From NCBI RefSeq assembly GCF_003859805.1, contig NZ_RQZG01000004.1, forward strand, positions 157,908-221,907: DNA of 64,000 bases, read 5' to 3'. A model generated the notes under the pieces. It was not told the origin of the DNA, did not search any database, and saw only the letters and a program-made list of their open reading frames with translations. Both the position numbers and the translations under genes were made by a program. Below are positions 8,597-17,028 of the stretch, piece by piece (within the stretch, counting starts at the first letter, position 1; every line of letters starts with the position of its first letter). Source of the stretch: Arachnia propionica. Lineage in GTDB: Bacteria; Actinomycetota; Actinomycetes; Propionibacteriales; Propionibacteriaceae.

Positions 8597-9895
8597 TCAA
8601 CCCTGGGCCCCGGACCGGACCCGGTGCAGCAGTTCCCCGGCGTTCGGCACGACGAGGGTGTCGGGATCGGCCTCGAGAGCGAGGAGGTCGACCTCCTCGG
8701 GGTCCAGGTGTCTCAGGCCCAAGGACTCGACGACCTCACGCGGGATCCCCGTGGCCAGGGTCACCGTCACCCGGTTGGTCTCCACCCCCGTGACCGGGTC
8801 GTAGTCCCCGAGCCCACGGAGATGGGTCGAATGGGCCAGTTCACCCCACGGATGGTTCTTGAACCGGTCCCACTGCTCGACGTAGTACTGCCGGTTGTGG
8901 TAGCCGATCTCCAGGATTCCCGGATGCATCACCGACACCTCGGTGATGTGGGGTGCGTAGATGATGAGCTCGCCGCCGTCGGCCACCACGGGCTCCAGCT
9001 TGTAGAACCCCTTGGCCCCGGTCCACATGTCCTCGTACATCGTCGGGATGAGCGAGACCACCCGCGGGTAGGTGCGGTCGACATGGCGCACGTGGACCTG
9101 GCTGGAGACCTCCGCGCATGCCTCCCATGCGGTCCGGGAATCACCGAAGGCCAGGAAGTTCAGGGAATCGCTGCCCGGGGCCACGATCATGCCGAGGAGC
9201 AGTTTCGTCGCGGGGATCAGTTCGGTGGCGGCGTCGATCATCTGCCTCACCGGCGTGATCCCGGTGGCACCGATCATCTCGTGGGAGGTGATGAGCGCAC
9301 CCACCCAGTGCGACATGTCGATCACGTCATGACCCGACAGCCCGGGGTAGAAGTACTTGTTGCCACCCGAGATGCCCACCACCTCGTGTGGGAGGACCGG
9401 GCCGAGGATCAGGCAGATGTCGGTCTCGACCGCCATCCTGTTCACCAGTACCCGCATCGGACGATCCCGCAGCCTGCCGGAGGTCAGCTCCTCGATCCGT
9501 GCGGCAGGGATGGTGCCGAGGTCGGCAAAGGTGTCCTCGTCACGCCACCGGTGGTTGTGGATGCTCCAGCCGGGGTAGGTCTGCTCGAACCTCCCGGGCT
9601 CGCACCCCATGAGACGGGCGATGGCCTCGTCACCCATGTAGTCGTGGGTACCGAGGGCGATGACCACCCGCACCGAAGCCGGACGTGACCCGAGGGCGTC
9701 ACGGATGTGTTTCGACAGCTGGGCGACGGGAGCATGGCGGGTGCCGTCCGGGACGATGAGGGTGATGTGTCTGCCGTCAAGATCGTGGGTGCTGAGACAG
9801 CGGTGGACGAAGTCCCGGATCTCCTCATCGGTCAGGGTCCGCTCGGGGCCACCGACGGACTCGGCCTCGGCGACCCCCGGGTAGAGTCTGGTCAT
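8597..9895 (-). CDS. LarA-family nickel-pincer racemase/epimerase, candidate sugar-acid 2-epimerase
   Basis: A 432-residue homologue of lactate racemase LarA, an enzyme that swaps stereochemistry at the alpha-hydroxyl carbon of 2-hydroxy acids by hydride transfer to the nickel-pincer cofactor. Visible motifs are PDGTRHAP (49-56), GTHDYMG with H84, and HEVVGISGGNKYFYPGLSG (170-188) with H170 and K180, then H196. The spacing H170-K180-H196 equals H174-K184-H200 of the L. plantarum enzyme, whose lysine anchors the cofactor. It starts after AGGAGG at 9895, ten bases downstream of the kinase stop. Known relatives include D-gluconate 2-epimerases; because gluconate and mannonate are C2 epimers, mannonate to gluconate is the inferred reaction. 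Lactate racemization is less likely given the neighbours. Confidence 0.82.
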   Translation of the reverse strand: MTRLYPGVAEAESVGGPERTLTDEEIRDFVHRCLSTHDLDGRHITLIVPDGTRHAPVAQLSKHIRDALGSRPASVRVVIALGTHDYMGDEAIARLMGCEPGRFEQTYPGWSIHNHRWRDEDTFADLGTIPAARIEELTSGRLRDRPMRVLVNRMAVETDICLILGPVLPHEVVGISGGNKYFYPGLSGHDVIDMSHWVGALITSHEMIGATGITPVRQMIDAATELIPATKLLLGMIVAPGSDSLNFLAFGDSRTAWEACAEVSSQVHVRHVDRTYPRVVSLIPTMYEDMWTGAKGFYKLEPVVADGGELIIYAPHITEVSVMHPGILEIGYHNRQYYVEQWDRFKNHPWGELAHSTHLRGLGDYDPVTGVETNRVTVTLATGIPREVVESLGLRHLDPEEVDLLALEADPDTLVVPNAGELLHRVRSGAQG

Positions 9896-9905
9896 CGTCG
9901 CCTCC

Positions 9906-10982
9906 TCACCTGACGACCCTCGCGTTGCCCTCCCACACCGACCAGACCTGGGCCTCGTCCGCGGGAAGGGCATGGTCGCGCAGGGTGGTCGCAGCCATGG
10001 CCCCGGTGGCCCAGCCGAACTGCATGCAGCGTTCGGGGGACCAGCCGTTGAGGATCCCGTGGAGCACGCCGCCGACGGAGGCGTCGCCACCACCGATCCG
10101 ATCGAGCACCTCGATCTCACGCAACGCGGCGACGGCGAACTCTCCCTGTGACCACAGGATCATTCCCCACCGGTGTCGATTGGCCGAGATCACCTCTCGC
10201 AGGGAGGTGCCGATGCACAGGGCATCAGGGTACTGCTGCCGGATCGTGAGGATCATCTCCCGGTACTGCTCGATCTGCTCGTCGATGTCAGTGCCTCCCG
10301 CCCGGGGACCCGAGATGCCGAGGGTCAGCTGGAAGTCCTCCTCGTTGCCGTAGAGGATGTCGCAGTGGGAGGCGATGGCCGTGAAGGCCGAGGACAGCTC
10401 CTCCTCGCGTCCCTTCCAGAACGAGGCGCGGTGGTTGAGGTCGAATGAGACCCGGGTGCCGTGTTCCTTCGCCCGTGCCGCCAGCTCGACACAGAACTCG
10501 CTGGTTCTGGGTGACAGCGCGGCGACCAGGCCGGACATGTGCAGGATCTTCACCCCTTCGTCCCGGAACAGCCGATCGAGGTCGAAGTCGGCGATGGCCA
10601 GGTCGCGTCCCACCTCGCCGGCCCGGTCGTTCCAGACCCGTGGGGCGCGACCTCCGAAGCCTGAGTCCGCGATGTTGAACTGGTGACGGTAGCCCCAGGC
10701 GTCGCCCTGAGCCTTGTCAGGTCCTTCGTAGGCCATGCCGCGGGCCCGCAGGTCGGCCTTGATCAGTGAGGAGATGGGCGAACCTGCCACGAAGTTGGTC
10801 AGCACCTTGGTCGGGAGCCCCAGCGCAGCCACGACGGAGGCCACGTTGGTCTCGGCCGAGGTGGCCTGCATCAGGAAACGACTCGAGACGTGCACCGCCT
10901 CCCGGTTCTCCGGCGTGAGGCGTACTCCCATCGAGGTGGGGACCACCAGTGCCCAGCGGGCGTCATCGCGCAATTCCATCAT
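9906..10982 (-). CDS. PfkB-family carbohydrate kinase, probable sugar-acid kinase
   Basis: A 358-residue ribokinase-fold kinase. The C-terminal DRIGGGDASVGG (294-305) is the PfkB signature, with D300 as catalytic base; an N-terminal sugar-binding region is seen at SAETNVASVVAALG (42-55). The nearest familiar group is 2-keto-3-deoxygluconate kinase, but the conserved GYRHQFNIADSG (97-108) block is not typical of the KdgK proteins I know. The ATG at 10982 overlaps the gnd stop (ATGA) and follows GGAGG. Because it lies between gnd and the larA homologue, gluconate 6-phosphorylation is plausible; KDG kinase is the alternative. Substrate is inference. Confidence 0.8.
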   Translation of the reverse strand: MMELRDDARWALVVPTSMGVRLTPENREAVHVSSRFLMQATSAETNVASVVAALGLPTKVLTNFVAGSPISSLIKADLRARGMAYEGPDKAQGDAWGYRHQFNIADSGFGGRAPRVWNDRAGEVGRDLAIADFDLDRLFRDEGVKILHMSGLVAALSPRTSEFCVELAARAKEHGTRVSFDLNHRASFWKGREEELSSAFTAIASHCDILYGNEEDFQLTLGISGPRAGGTDIDEQIEQYREMILTIRQQYPDALCIGTSLREVISANRHRWGMILWSQGEFAVAALREIEVLDRIGGGDASVGGVLHGILNGWSPERCMQFGWATGAMAATTLRDHALPADEAQVWSVWEGNARVVR

Positions 10983-12433
10983 GCTTTCACCTCCGGTCGT
11001 CCGGGTTCGGCCCACCGGGTGTGGAACGTACCCTCGTCATCGATGCGTCGATACGTGTGCGCACCGAAGAAGTCCCGTTGCCCCTGGATCAGGCAGGCCG
11101 GCAGGCGGCTGGTGCGGATGCCGTCGTAGTAGGCCAGCGACGATGAGAACACCGGGGTGGGGACACCGTGCAGGGCTGCGTCCGAGACGACACGGCGCCA
11201 CGACGGCAGTGCTGCCGCCACGCGTGTGGCGAAGAAGTCGTCGGCCAGCAGCAGGGGCAGATCCGGGTCGGTATCGCAGGCACGGGCGATCTCACCCAGG
11301 AATCGTGCCCGGATGATGCAGCCGCCCCGCCAGATCCGTGCCAGTGCCGCCAGATCGATCTCCCAGCCGTACTCGAGCGCTGCCGCGCGGATCTCGCCCA
11401 GTCCCTGGGAGTAGGCGATGAGCTTCGAGGCGTAGAGGGCCTGCCGGACGTCCTCGATGAAGGTGTCGGCATCGGTGACCCGCCACGACCGGGAGCCGGC
11501 CGCGAAGGTCTGTGCGGCGACCCGCTGGGGCAGGGAGCTGGACAGTGCCCGGGCGAAGGTGGCCTCGGCGATCCCGGTCACGGGGACCCCGAGGTCGAGG
11601 GCGACCTGGGTGGTCCAGACCCCGGTTCCCTTCTGACCGGCCGCGTCGAGGATCACGTCGACCAGTGGTCTGCCGGTGCGCGGGTCCACCTGACGCAGCA
11701 CCTCGACGGTGATCTCCAGGAGGTAGGAGTCGAGCTCACCGGAGTTCCACTGCGCGAAGACGTCCGCGATCGCGGCGGGTTCGAGTCCGAGCGCCGAACG
11801 CAACAGGTGGTACGCCTCCCCGATGACCTGCATGTCGGCGTATTCGATGCCGTTGTGGACCATCTTGACGAAATGACCCGCACCGTCAGCCCCGATGCGG
11901 GTGCAGCAGGGCTCGCCATCGACCTTCGCGGCGATCTTCTCGAACATGGGACCCAGCCGGTCATATGACTCCTGGGAGCCACCGGGCATGATCGAGGGGC
12001 CCCACAGGGCTCCCTCCTCACCACCCGAGACGCCACACCCGACGAAGTGCAGCCCTTGCTCACGCAGACGTGCCTCGCGGCGTCGCGTGTCGGTGAACAG
12101 GGAGTTCCCGCAGTCGACGATGATGTCACCGGGTTCCATCCGGGAGGCCAGGTCGTCGATGACGTCGTCGGTGGCCTGCCCTGCCTGGACCATGACGAGG
12201 GCGACGCGCGGTCTCTCCAGACAGGCCACGAACTCCTCCATCGATGTGGTCGGAAGGAACCGGGCCTGCGCACCGTGGGCGGCCATGACCTGTTCGGTTC
12301 GTTCGACGGAGCGGTTGTGGATGGCGACACGGTGGCCGTTGCGGGCCAGGTTGCGGGCGAGGTTCGAACCCATCACACCCATACCGGTGACACCGATGTC
12401 AGCGGAGGCGTTTCCTGGGGCGGGCAGAGACAT
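10979..12433 (-). CDS. gnd: NADP-dependent 6-phosphogluconate dehydrogenase, decarboxylating
   Basis: Oxidises and decarboxylates 6-phosphogluconate to ribulose 5-phosphate with NADP+ reduction. The 484-residue protein has the Rossmann motif GVTGMGVMGSNLARN (14-28), the substrate loop GVSGGEEGA (134-142) and the catalytic HFVKMVHNGIEY (187-198) containing K190, H193 and N194. KGTGVWT and the C-terminal tail are also as expected. The ATG at 12433 follows AAGGA. It heads a gnd-kinase-larA operon behind a promoter carrying paired TTGCC boxes, so this copy seems dedicated to sugar-acid use rather than the general pentose phosphate pathway. Confidence 0.95.
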   Translation of the reverse strand: MSLPAPGNASADIGVTGMGVMGSNLARNLARNGHRVAIHNRSVERTEQVMAAHGAQARFLPTTSMEEFVACLERPRVALVMVQAGQATDDVIDDLASRMEPGDIIVDCGNSLFTDTRRREARLREQGLHFVGCGVSGGEEGALWGPSIMPGGSQESYDRLGPMFEKIAAKVDGEPCCTRIGADGAGHFVKMVHNGIEYADMQVIGEAYHLLRSALGLEPAAIADVFAQWNSGELDSYLLEITVEVLRQVDPRTGRPLVDVILDAAGQKGTGVWTTQVALDLGVPVTGIAEATFARALSSSLPQRVAAQTFAAGSRSWRVTDADTFIEDVRQALYASKLIAYSQGLGEIRAAALEYGWEIDLAALARIWRGGCIIRARFLGEIARACDTDPDLPLLLADDFFATRVAAALPSWRRVVSDAALHGVPTPVFSSSLAYYDGIRTSRLPACLIQGQRDFFGAHTYRRIDDEGTFHTRWAEPGRPEVKA

Positions 12434-12499
12434 GGGGGTCCTTCGTGGTCGTGACTTGGTTCCCCCAGCATGCTCAGCCCGGACGTGTGGGATCGCTGG

Positions 12500-12540
12500 T
12501 TGCCGAATCTTGCCACGGGTTTCGTGACAATTCACGGCAA
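12500..12540. promoter_or_regulatory. Candidate operator between gnd and the GH3 gene: paired TTGCC boxes
   Basis: TTGCC at 12500-12504 and 12510-12514, then GACAA at 12526-12530 and GGCAA at 12536-12540. This repeats the layout upstream of uidA, with two direct pairs at 10-base pitch facing inward; the inner gap is 11 bases here and 19 at uidA. The left pair TTGCCGAATCTTGCC is almost identical to one arm at 6960-6974. It sits in the 182-base divergent region between gnd and the GH3 gene and implies one regulon. Confidence 0.6.
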
Positions 12541-12615
12541 CCACACCGCCACGGGGAGAGCCGGTGGTTGTCTCGAGGGAAACCACTGGAAGACAGCCGC
12601 GAAGGAGTGGACGAG

Positions 12616-14379
12616 ATGGTGGATCTGAGAGCGACACCGTTCAATCTCGATGAGGGCGGCGTCGCCTGGGTCGAGGCGACGATCGCTGGGATGACCGATG
12701 AGGAGAAGATCGGTCAGCTCTTCGTCAACATGGGGTCGGAGCGGTCCGAGGAGTACCTCACAGCGGTGTTGGACGAGTTCCACATCGGGGCGGTGCGCTA
12801 CAACCCGGGCACCGCGGAGGAGGTGTGGGAGCAGAACCGCATCCTCCAGGAGAGGTCGAAGCTGCCGATGTTGATCGCGGCGAACACCGAGGCCGGCGGC
12901 AACGGTGCCTGCACTGATGGCACCTATGTCGGTCACGGGGCCAAGATCGGCTGCACCCATGAGGTGCGCTACGCCTACGAACTGGGTCGCATCTCGGGGA
13001 TCGAGGCCGCTGCGGTCGGGTGCAACTGGTCCTTCGCCCCGATCGTCGACATCTACCGCAACTGGCGCAACCCCGTCGTGTCGAGACGATCCTTCGGCGG
13101 GGACGTCGATCTGGTCATCGAGATGTCCTTGGCCTACATGCGCGGCATCCGGGAATCCGGGATCGCTCCGGCCGCCAAGCACTGGCCCGGTGATGGCATC
13201 GACGAACGGGACCACCACCTGTCCCACGCCCCCAACTGGTTGACCACGGATGAATGGGACGAGACCTTCGGAAGGTTGTACCAGACCCTGATCGATGCCG
13301 GGTTGCCGTCGATCATGGCCGGCCACATCGCTCTGCCGAGCTATCAGCGGCACTTCAATCCAGCCATGGCAGACGATGACATCCTGCCGGCCTCGTTGTG
13401 CAAGGAGATCACCACGGATCTGCTGCGTGGCAAGCTGGGTTTCAACGGTGTGGTGGTCACCGATGCCTCACACATGGTCGCGATGACCGGTGCCATGAAG
13501 CGCAGCGAGTTGCTGCCGGCCGCCATCGAGGCCGGGTGTGACATGTTCCTGTTCTTCAACGATCCCGAGGAGGATTTCCGATGGATGATGGAGGGGTGGC
13601 GTTCCGGCAGACTGAGTGACAATCGCCTCGACGATGCCCTGCATCGCATCCTCGGGCTCAAGGCGATGCTCGGGCTCCACGAACGTCCCCGTGAGGAACT
13701 GCTGCCGCCGAAGCAGGAGGCCCTGGCCCGGATCGGACTCCCGGAGTCGAAGGCCGTGGCTGTGGAGATCGCCGATCGTGCGATCACCCTGGTCAAGAAC
13801 AAGGATCCGCAGGTCCTGCCGTTGTCGGTGGAGCGCTACCCCCGGGTGCTCGTCGTGCCCATCTCCTCACCCCCCAGCCCCTTCGCGATGATGGTCGACA
13901 GCGGCGCGGGACATCCGGCGGACAAGGTGGTCGCGAAGCTGAACGAACGTGGCTACCGGGCTGAGCGGTACGTCAGCCAACTGGAGCAGGTGCAGGGCAG
14001 GTCTCCCGAGGAGGTCAGGCAGATCCTGCGTGACGCCTATGCCGGCAAGTCACCGATCTCAGGGCTCACCGACAACCATGACCTGGTGGTGTCCGTGGCC
14101 GAGGTCAACGGCCTGGGGCAGCCCGTGGAACGGCCCTACTGGCCGGGTACGAAAGGAACCCTGGACATGCCGTGGTACGTCCATGAGGTTCCCACCATCG
14201 TGATCTCCACGGCCTCGCCGAACCTGTTGGCCGACATGCCCCAGGTCAAGACCTTCATCACAGCATTCGACGACCAGGACTTCACCCTCGATGCGGTGCT
14301 GGACAAGCTGGAGGGTCGAAGTGAGTTCCGCGGCCGTCCCGCCACCGAGATGTTCCCGTTCGCCGACACCCGGATCTAG
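12616..14379 (+). CDS. Glycoside hydrolase family 3 protein, beta-N-acetylhexosaminidase-like
   Basis: A 587-residue cytoplasmic (no signal peptide) GH3 enzyme with a TIM barrel and a C-terminal domain. KHWPGDGIDERDHH (188-201) is the hexosaminidase-type loop, in which a histidine (H201 or H200) would be acid/base, and D283 in VVVTDASHM is the nucleophile. The group includes NagZ, which removes terminal beta-GlcNAc. Start at ATG 12616 follows GAAGGAG. It is divergent from gnd and shares the candidate operator, and a HAD gene follows after eight bases. With UidA it could process GlcNAc-glucuronate oligosaccharides; this substrate idea is inference. GH3 glucosidase activity is an alternative. 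Confidence 0.82.
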   Translation: MVDLRATPFNLDEGGVAWVEATIAGMTDEEKIGQLFVNMGSERSEEYLTAVLDEFHIGAVRYNPGTAEEVWEQNRILQERSKLPMLIAANTEAGGNGACTDGTYVGHGAKIGCTHEVRYAYELGRISGIEAAAVGCNWSFAPIVDIYRNWRNPVVSRRSFGGDVDLVIEMSLAYMRGIRESGIAPAAKHWPGDGIDERDHHLSHAPNWLTTDEWDETFGRLYQTLIDAGLPSIMAGHIALPSYQRHFNPAMADDDILPASLCKEITTDLLRGKLGFNGVVVTDASHMVAMTGAMKRSELLPAAIEAGCDMFLFFNDPEEDFRWMMEGWRSGRLSDNRLDDALHRILGLKAMLGLHERPREELLPPKQEALARIGLPESKAVAVEIADRAITLVKNKDPQVLPLSVERYPRVLVVPISSPPSPFAMMVDSGAGHPADKVVAKLNERGYRAERYVSQLEQVQGRSPEEVRQILRDAYAGKSPISGLTDNHDLVVSVAEVNGLGQPVERPYWPGTKGTLDMPWYVHEVPTIVISTASPNLLADMPQVKTFITAFDDQDFTLDAVLDKLEGRSEFRGRPATEMFPFADTRI

Positions 14380-14387
14380 GGGAGAAC

Positions 14388-15299
14388 ATGACCAGCCAGC
14401 TGATTCCCGAGCACGCCCGGGCGTTGCGTGACTTCCAGCCGGGGCACGACTTCTTCGTCGGGATCGACTCCGACGGGTGTGCCATGGATGCGATGGACAT
14501 CAAGCACCAGGAGTGCTTCACCCCTGCCTACATCAAGTACTTCAACCTGCAGGCCGCATCCGGGCTGGTACGGGAGACCGCGTTGTTCGTCAACCTGTAC
14601 TCCAGCACCCGCGGCCAGAACCGGTGGGTCGCGTTGGACAGGCTCTTCGAGCTGCTGAGACAACGCCCTGAGGTGCTGAGCAGGGGAGTGCAGATCCCCG
14701 AGGGTGGTGAGTTGCGGCGTTTTCTCGACTCCGGATTCCCCAGGTCGGATGCCGGGATCGCAGCCTTCGCGGCCGAGCACCCGTCCGCGGAGATCGAGAC
14801 CTGCATCGAATGGGGTCGGGGGGTCAACGAGTTGATCGCCTGGATGGTCCACGGCTGCGCTCCCTTCGACGGGGTTCGGGAGGCGATCCGGGCGATGCAG
14901 GACCTCGTCGACTGCATGGTGGTCTCGGCAACCCCCGTCGAGGCCCTGCAACGGGAGTGGGCCGAGCATGACCTCGCCCGCCACATGAGGGTGATCGCCG
15001 GTCAGGAGATGGGGTCCAAGGCGGAACACCTGCGATGGGCGGCGAAGGGCAGGTATCGCCTCGATCGCATCATGCTGATCGGTGATGCCCCGGGGGATCG
15101 CGACACCGCAGCCGAGGAGGGGGTGCTGTTCTACCCGATCCTGCCCGGGGACGAGGTGAGCAGCTGGAGGCGGTTCAAGGACGAGGCCCTGTCGAGGTTC
15201 CTCGACGGAACGTTCGCCGGGAGCTATCAGGAACAGTTGTTGGCGCAGTACGACCAGCTGCTTCCCGAGGTACCCCCGTGGAGTCGGCCCGTGGGCTGA
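14388..15299 (+). CDS. HAD-superfamily hydrolase, probable sugar phosphatase
   Basis: A 303-residue haloacid dehalogenase-like protein. Motif I is GIDSDGCAMD with D27 (nucleophile) and D29, motif II VSATP, motif III the lysine in GSKAEHL, and motif IV GDAPGD. A large helical cap lies between motifs I and II. The ATG at 14388 follows GGGGAGAAC, eight bases after the GH3 stop, so the two form an operon. Placement in the glucuronide regulon suggests a phosphorylated sugar or sugar-acid substrate, but the sequence gives no specificity. Confidence 0.75.
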   Translation: MTSQLIPEHARALRDFQPGHDFFVGIDSDGCAMDAMDIKHQECFTPAYIKYFNLQAASGLVRETALFVNLYSSTRGQNRWVALDRLFELLRQRPEVLSRGVQIPEGGELRRFLDSGFPRSDAGIAAFAAEHPSAEIETCIEWGRGVNELIAWMVHGCAPFDGVREAIRAMQDLVDCMVVSATPVEALQREWAEHDLARHMRVIAGQEMGSKAEHLRWAAKGRYRLDRIMLIGDAPGDRDTAAEEGVLFYPILPGDEVSSWRRFKDEALSRFLDGTFAGSYQEQLLAQYDQLLPEVPPWSRPVG

Positions 15300-15413
15300 G
15301 TCGTTGCCCTCCCCGCTGCACCGACACGGCCTGTTCCCGTCGGGCTCACCCGTCCCGGGTCGGAGCAGGGTGGGTGAAACGGATGTGGTGGTCAACGGGC
15401 TAGGCTCGGACAC

Positions 15414-16127
15414 GTGTGGTGGCGCAGGAGGAGTTCCGGGAACAACGAGGCGGAGGCGGCCCGGCGGATCGCGGAGCTGACCGATTCCCGGCGCGCCATC
15501 GCCCTGGCCTACGAGGTGGAGCGGCGGCGCATCGAACGTGACCTGCACGACGGTGCCCAGCAGTATCTCGTGGCGGCGGCGATGAAGCTGGGGGAGGCAC
15601 AGCTCTCCCCGGCGTTGGCGGGGGATCCCGGGGCCGTGCAGCTGCTCAAGGACGCGGCAGCCGCGATCCAGGAGGGGCTGCAGGCGTTGCGCCGCACCAT
15701 CCAGGGCATCCATCCGCAGCTGTTGGCGCAGCAGGGCCTGGTCTCCGCACTGGAGGAGGTGGCGGCGACGGCGGCGAACCGGGTGCGGATCGTCGCTCCC
15801 CACCCGCTGCCGGAGCTGTCCGAGGAGGTGCTCGCGGTGGGGTACTTCTTCGCCTGTGAGGCCATCGGCAATGCGGCGAAGCACGCCCCTGACGCAGGTG
15901 TGAGCGTGCTGGTGGCCAGTGATCGCAACCTGTTGGTCTCGGTGGTGGACTCCGGGCCGGGTGGGGCCGAGTTCGTCCCCGGGCGCGGGTTGGTCGGGAT
16001 GCGTGAGCGACTGGCGGCGGTCGGTGGGAGACTGGAGCTGTCGTCCCCGTCGGGTGGGCCGACGAGATTGTCCGCGACGATCCCGCTGCTGCTCGCGCGG
16101 GGAGAATCAGGGGTGGTGCTGGCATGA
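15414..16127 (+). CDS. Sensor histidine kinase, soluble, NarL/DesK type
   Basis: A 237-residue kinase with no membrane segment or sensor domain. The phosphoacceptor H45 lies in IERDLHDGAQQYLV (HisKA_3 type), and the ATPase domain has the N box EAIGNAAKHA (N153) and glycine boxes DSGPGG and GRGLVGMRERL. The GTG at 15414 has no clear ribosome site; TAGGCT at 15401-15406 could be a -10 box placing transcription almost at the start codon. The response-regulator gene overlaps its stop (ATGA). The signal is unknown, perhaps cytoplasmic or passed on by a partner. Confidence 0.88.
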   Translation: MWWRRRSSGNNEAEAARRIAELTDSRRAIALAYEVERRRIERDLHDGAQQYLVAAAMKLGEAQLSPALAGDPGAVQLLKDAAAAIQEGLQALRRTIQGIHPQLLAQQGLVSALEEVAATAANRVRIVAPHPLPELSEEVLAVGYFFACEAIGNAAKHAPDAGVSVLVASDRNLLVSVVDSGPGGAEFVPGRGLVGMRERLAAVGGRLELSSPSGGPTRLSATIPLLLARGESGVVLA

Positions 16128-16792
16128 GCCACAGGGTGCTGATCGCCGACGACTCTGCCCTGTTGCGGGAGGGGCTCGCCGGGCTGTTGGAACGTCAGGG
16201 GCATGAGGTGGTGGGGCAGGAGGCCAGAGCTGATGCCCTGGAGGCCGCCGCCCGGGAGCTGGCCGCGAAGGGCGAGCTCCCGGATGTCCTCATCACGGAT
16301 GTCCGGATGCCCCCGACGATGACCAACGACGGGCTCGCCGCAGCCATCCGCATCAAGACCGCCCACCCGGGGATCGCGGTGCTGGTGGTCAGCCAGTACG
16401 TCTCCGCGCGGCACGCCCAGGACCTGTTCGCCCTGCCCACTCCGCCCGGAGCCGGGGGGTCCGGTTACCTGTTGAAGGACCGGATCGCGCAGGTCGCGGA
16501 CTTCCTGGCGGCCCTGTCCGTGGTGATCTCCGGGGGAGTGGTGATCGATCCCGAGGTGACCCGCGCCATGATGCAGACCTCGCGATCCGGTCTGGGTGAA
16601 CTCAGCCCGCGCGAACTGGAGGTGCTGGAACTGATGGCGCAGGGCCTGTCCAACGGGCAGATCGGTGAGCGCTTGTTCCTCTCCGGTGCCGCCGTCGCCA
16701 AGCACGTCTCGTCGATCTTCGTCAAGCTGGGCTTCGAACCGGGCGACGAGAACCGCAGGGTCCGAGCCATCCTCACCTTCCTCAACTCATGA
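16124..16792 (+). CDS. LuxR/NarL-family response regulator
   Basis: A 222-residue regulator with a receiver domain (phosphoacceptor D59 in LITDVRMPP) and a C-terminal LuxR helix-turn-helix (LSPRELEVLELMAQGLSNGQ, then IGERLFLSGAAVAKHVSSIF). It is translationally coupled to the histidine kinase by an ATGA overlap and forms an evident two-component pair. Target genes are not evident. Confidence 0.92.
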   Translation: MSHRVLIADDSALLREGLAGLLERQGHEVVGQEARADALEAAARELAAKGELPDVLITDVRMPPTMTNDGLAAAIRIKTAHPGIAVLVVSQYVSARHAQDLFALPTPPGAGGSGYLLKDRIAQVADFLAALSVVISGGVVIDPEVTRAMMQTSRSGLGELSPRELEVLELMAQGLSNGQIGERLFLSGAAVAKHVSSIFVKLGFEPGDENRRVRAILTFLNS

Positions 16793-16805
16793 AAGGTGCG
16801 GCCAA

Positions 16806-16885
16806 GGGGTGTACCCGAACTGGCGGGCTGCTTGCGTGAACCCGGGATGTCAGCGCTGCCATCGAAGCAGAACGGCGATTCGTGC
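16806..16885. repeat. Intergenic repeat, copy A
   Basis: The core at 16833-16885 matches 18543-18595 at 39 of 53 positions without gaps, including TGCG-GAACC, GTCA, TGCC, GCAGAACG and GATTC blocks. Both copies are preceded by a GGGGTGT...ACCCG stretch. This copy follows the response-regulator gene; the other follows the SUKH-like gene, so the pair brackets the two genes between them. The rest of the gap up to 17028 shows nothing I can assign. Confidence 0.55.
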
Positions 16886-17028
16886 TTGCGAATCGTCGCG
16901 TCACCTGTTTGTCAATCCATAAAAAGCCGAAAAGCTGACGGAACTCTGGCCCTTCGTCGGCTGGTCGGCTCAACTTTCGTCCCGCTACGGTCCCGGGCGT
17001 TTGAGAACCGACCCCGTAGGAGGGACTG

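Noticed and set aside
8464..8793. Small plus-strand frame after the symporter gene
   Set aside because: Arginine/proline/glycine-rich shadow overlapping the terminator hairpin and the larA-like gene.
12541..12600. Imperfect inverted repeat GGTTG...CAACC / GTGGTT...AACCAC as a LacI operator
   Set aside because: Arms are short, have several alternatives and no counterpart upstream of uidA; kept only as a note.
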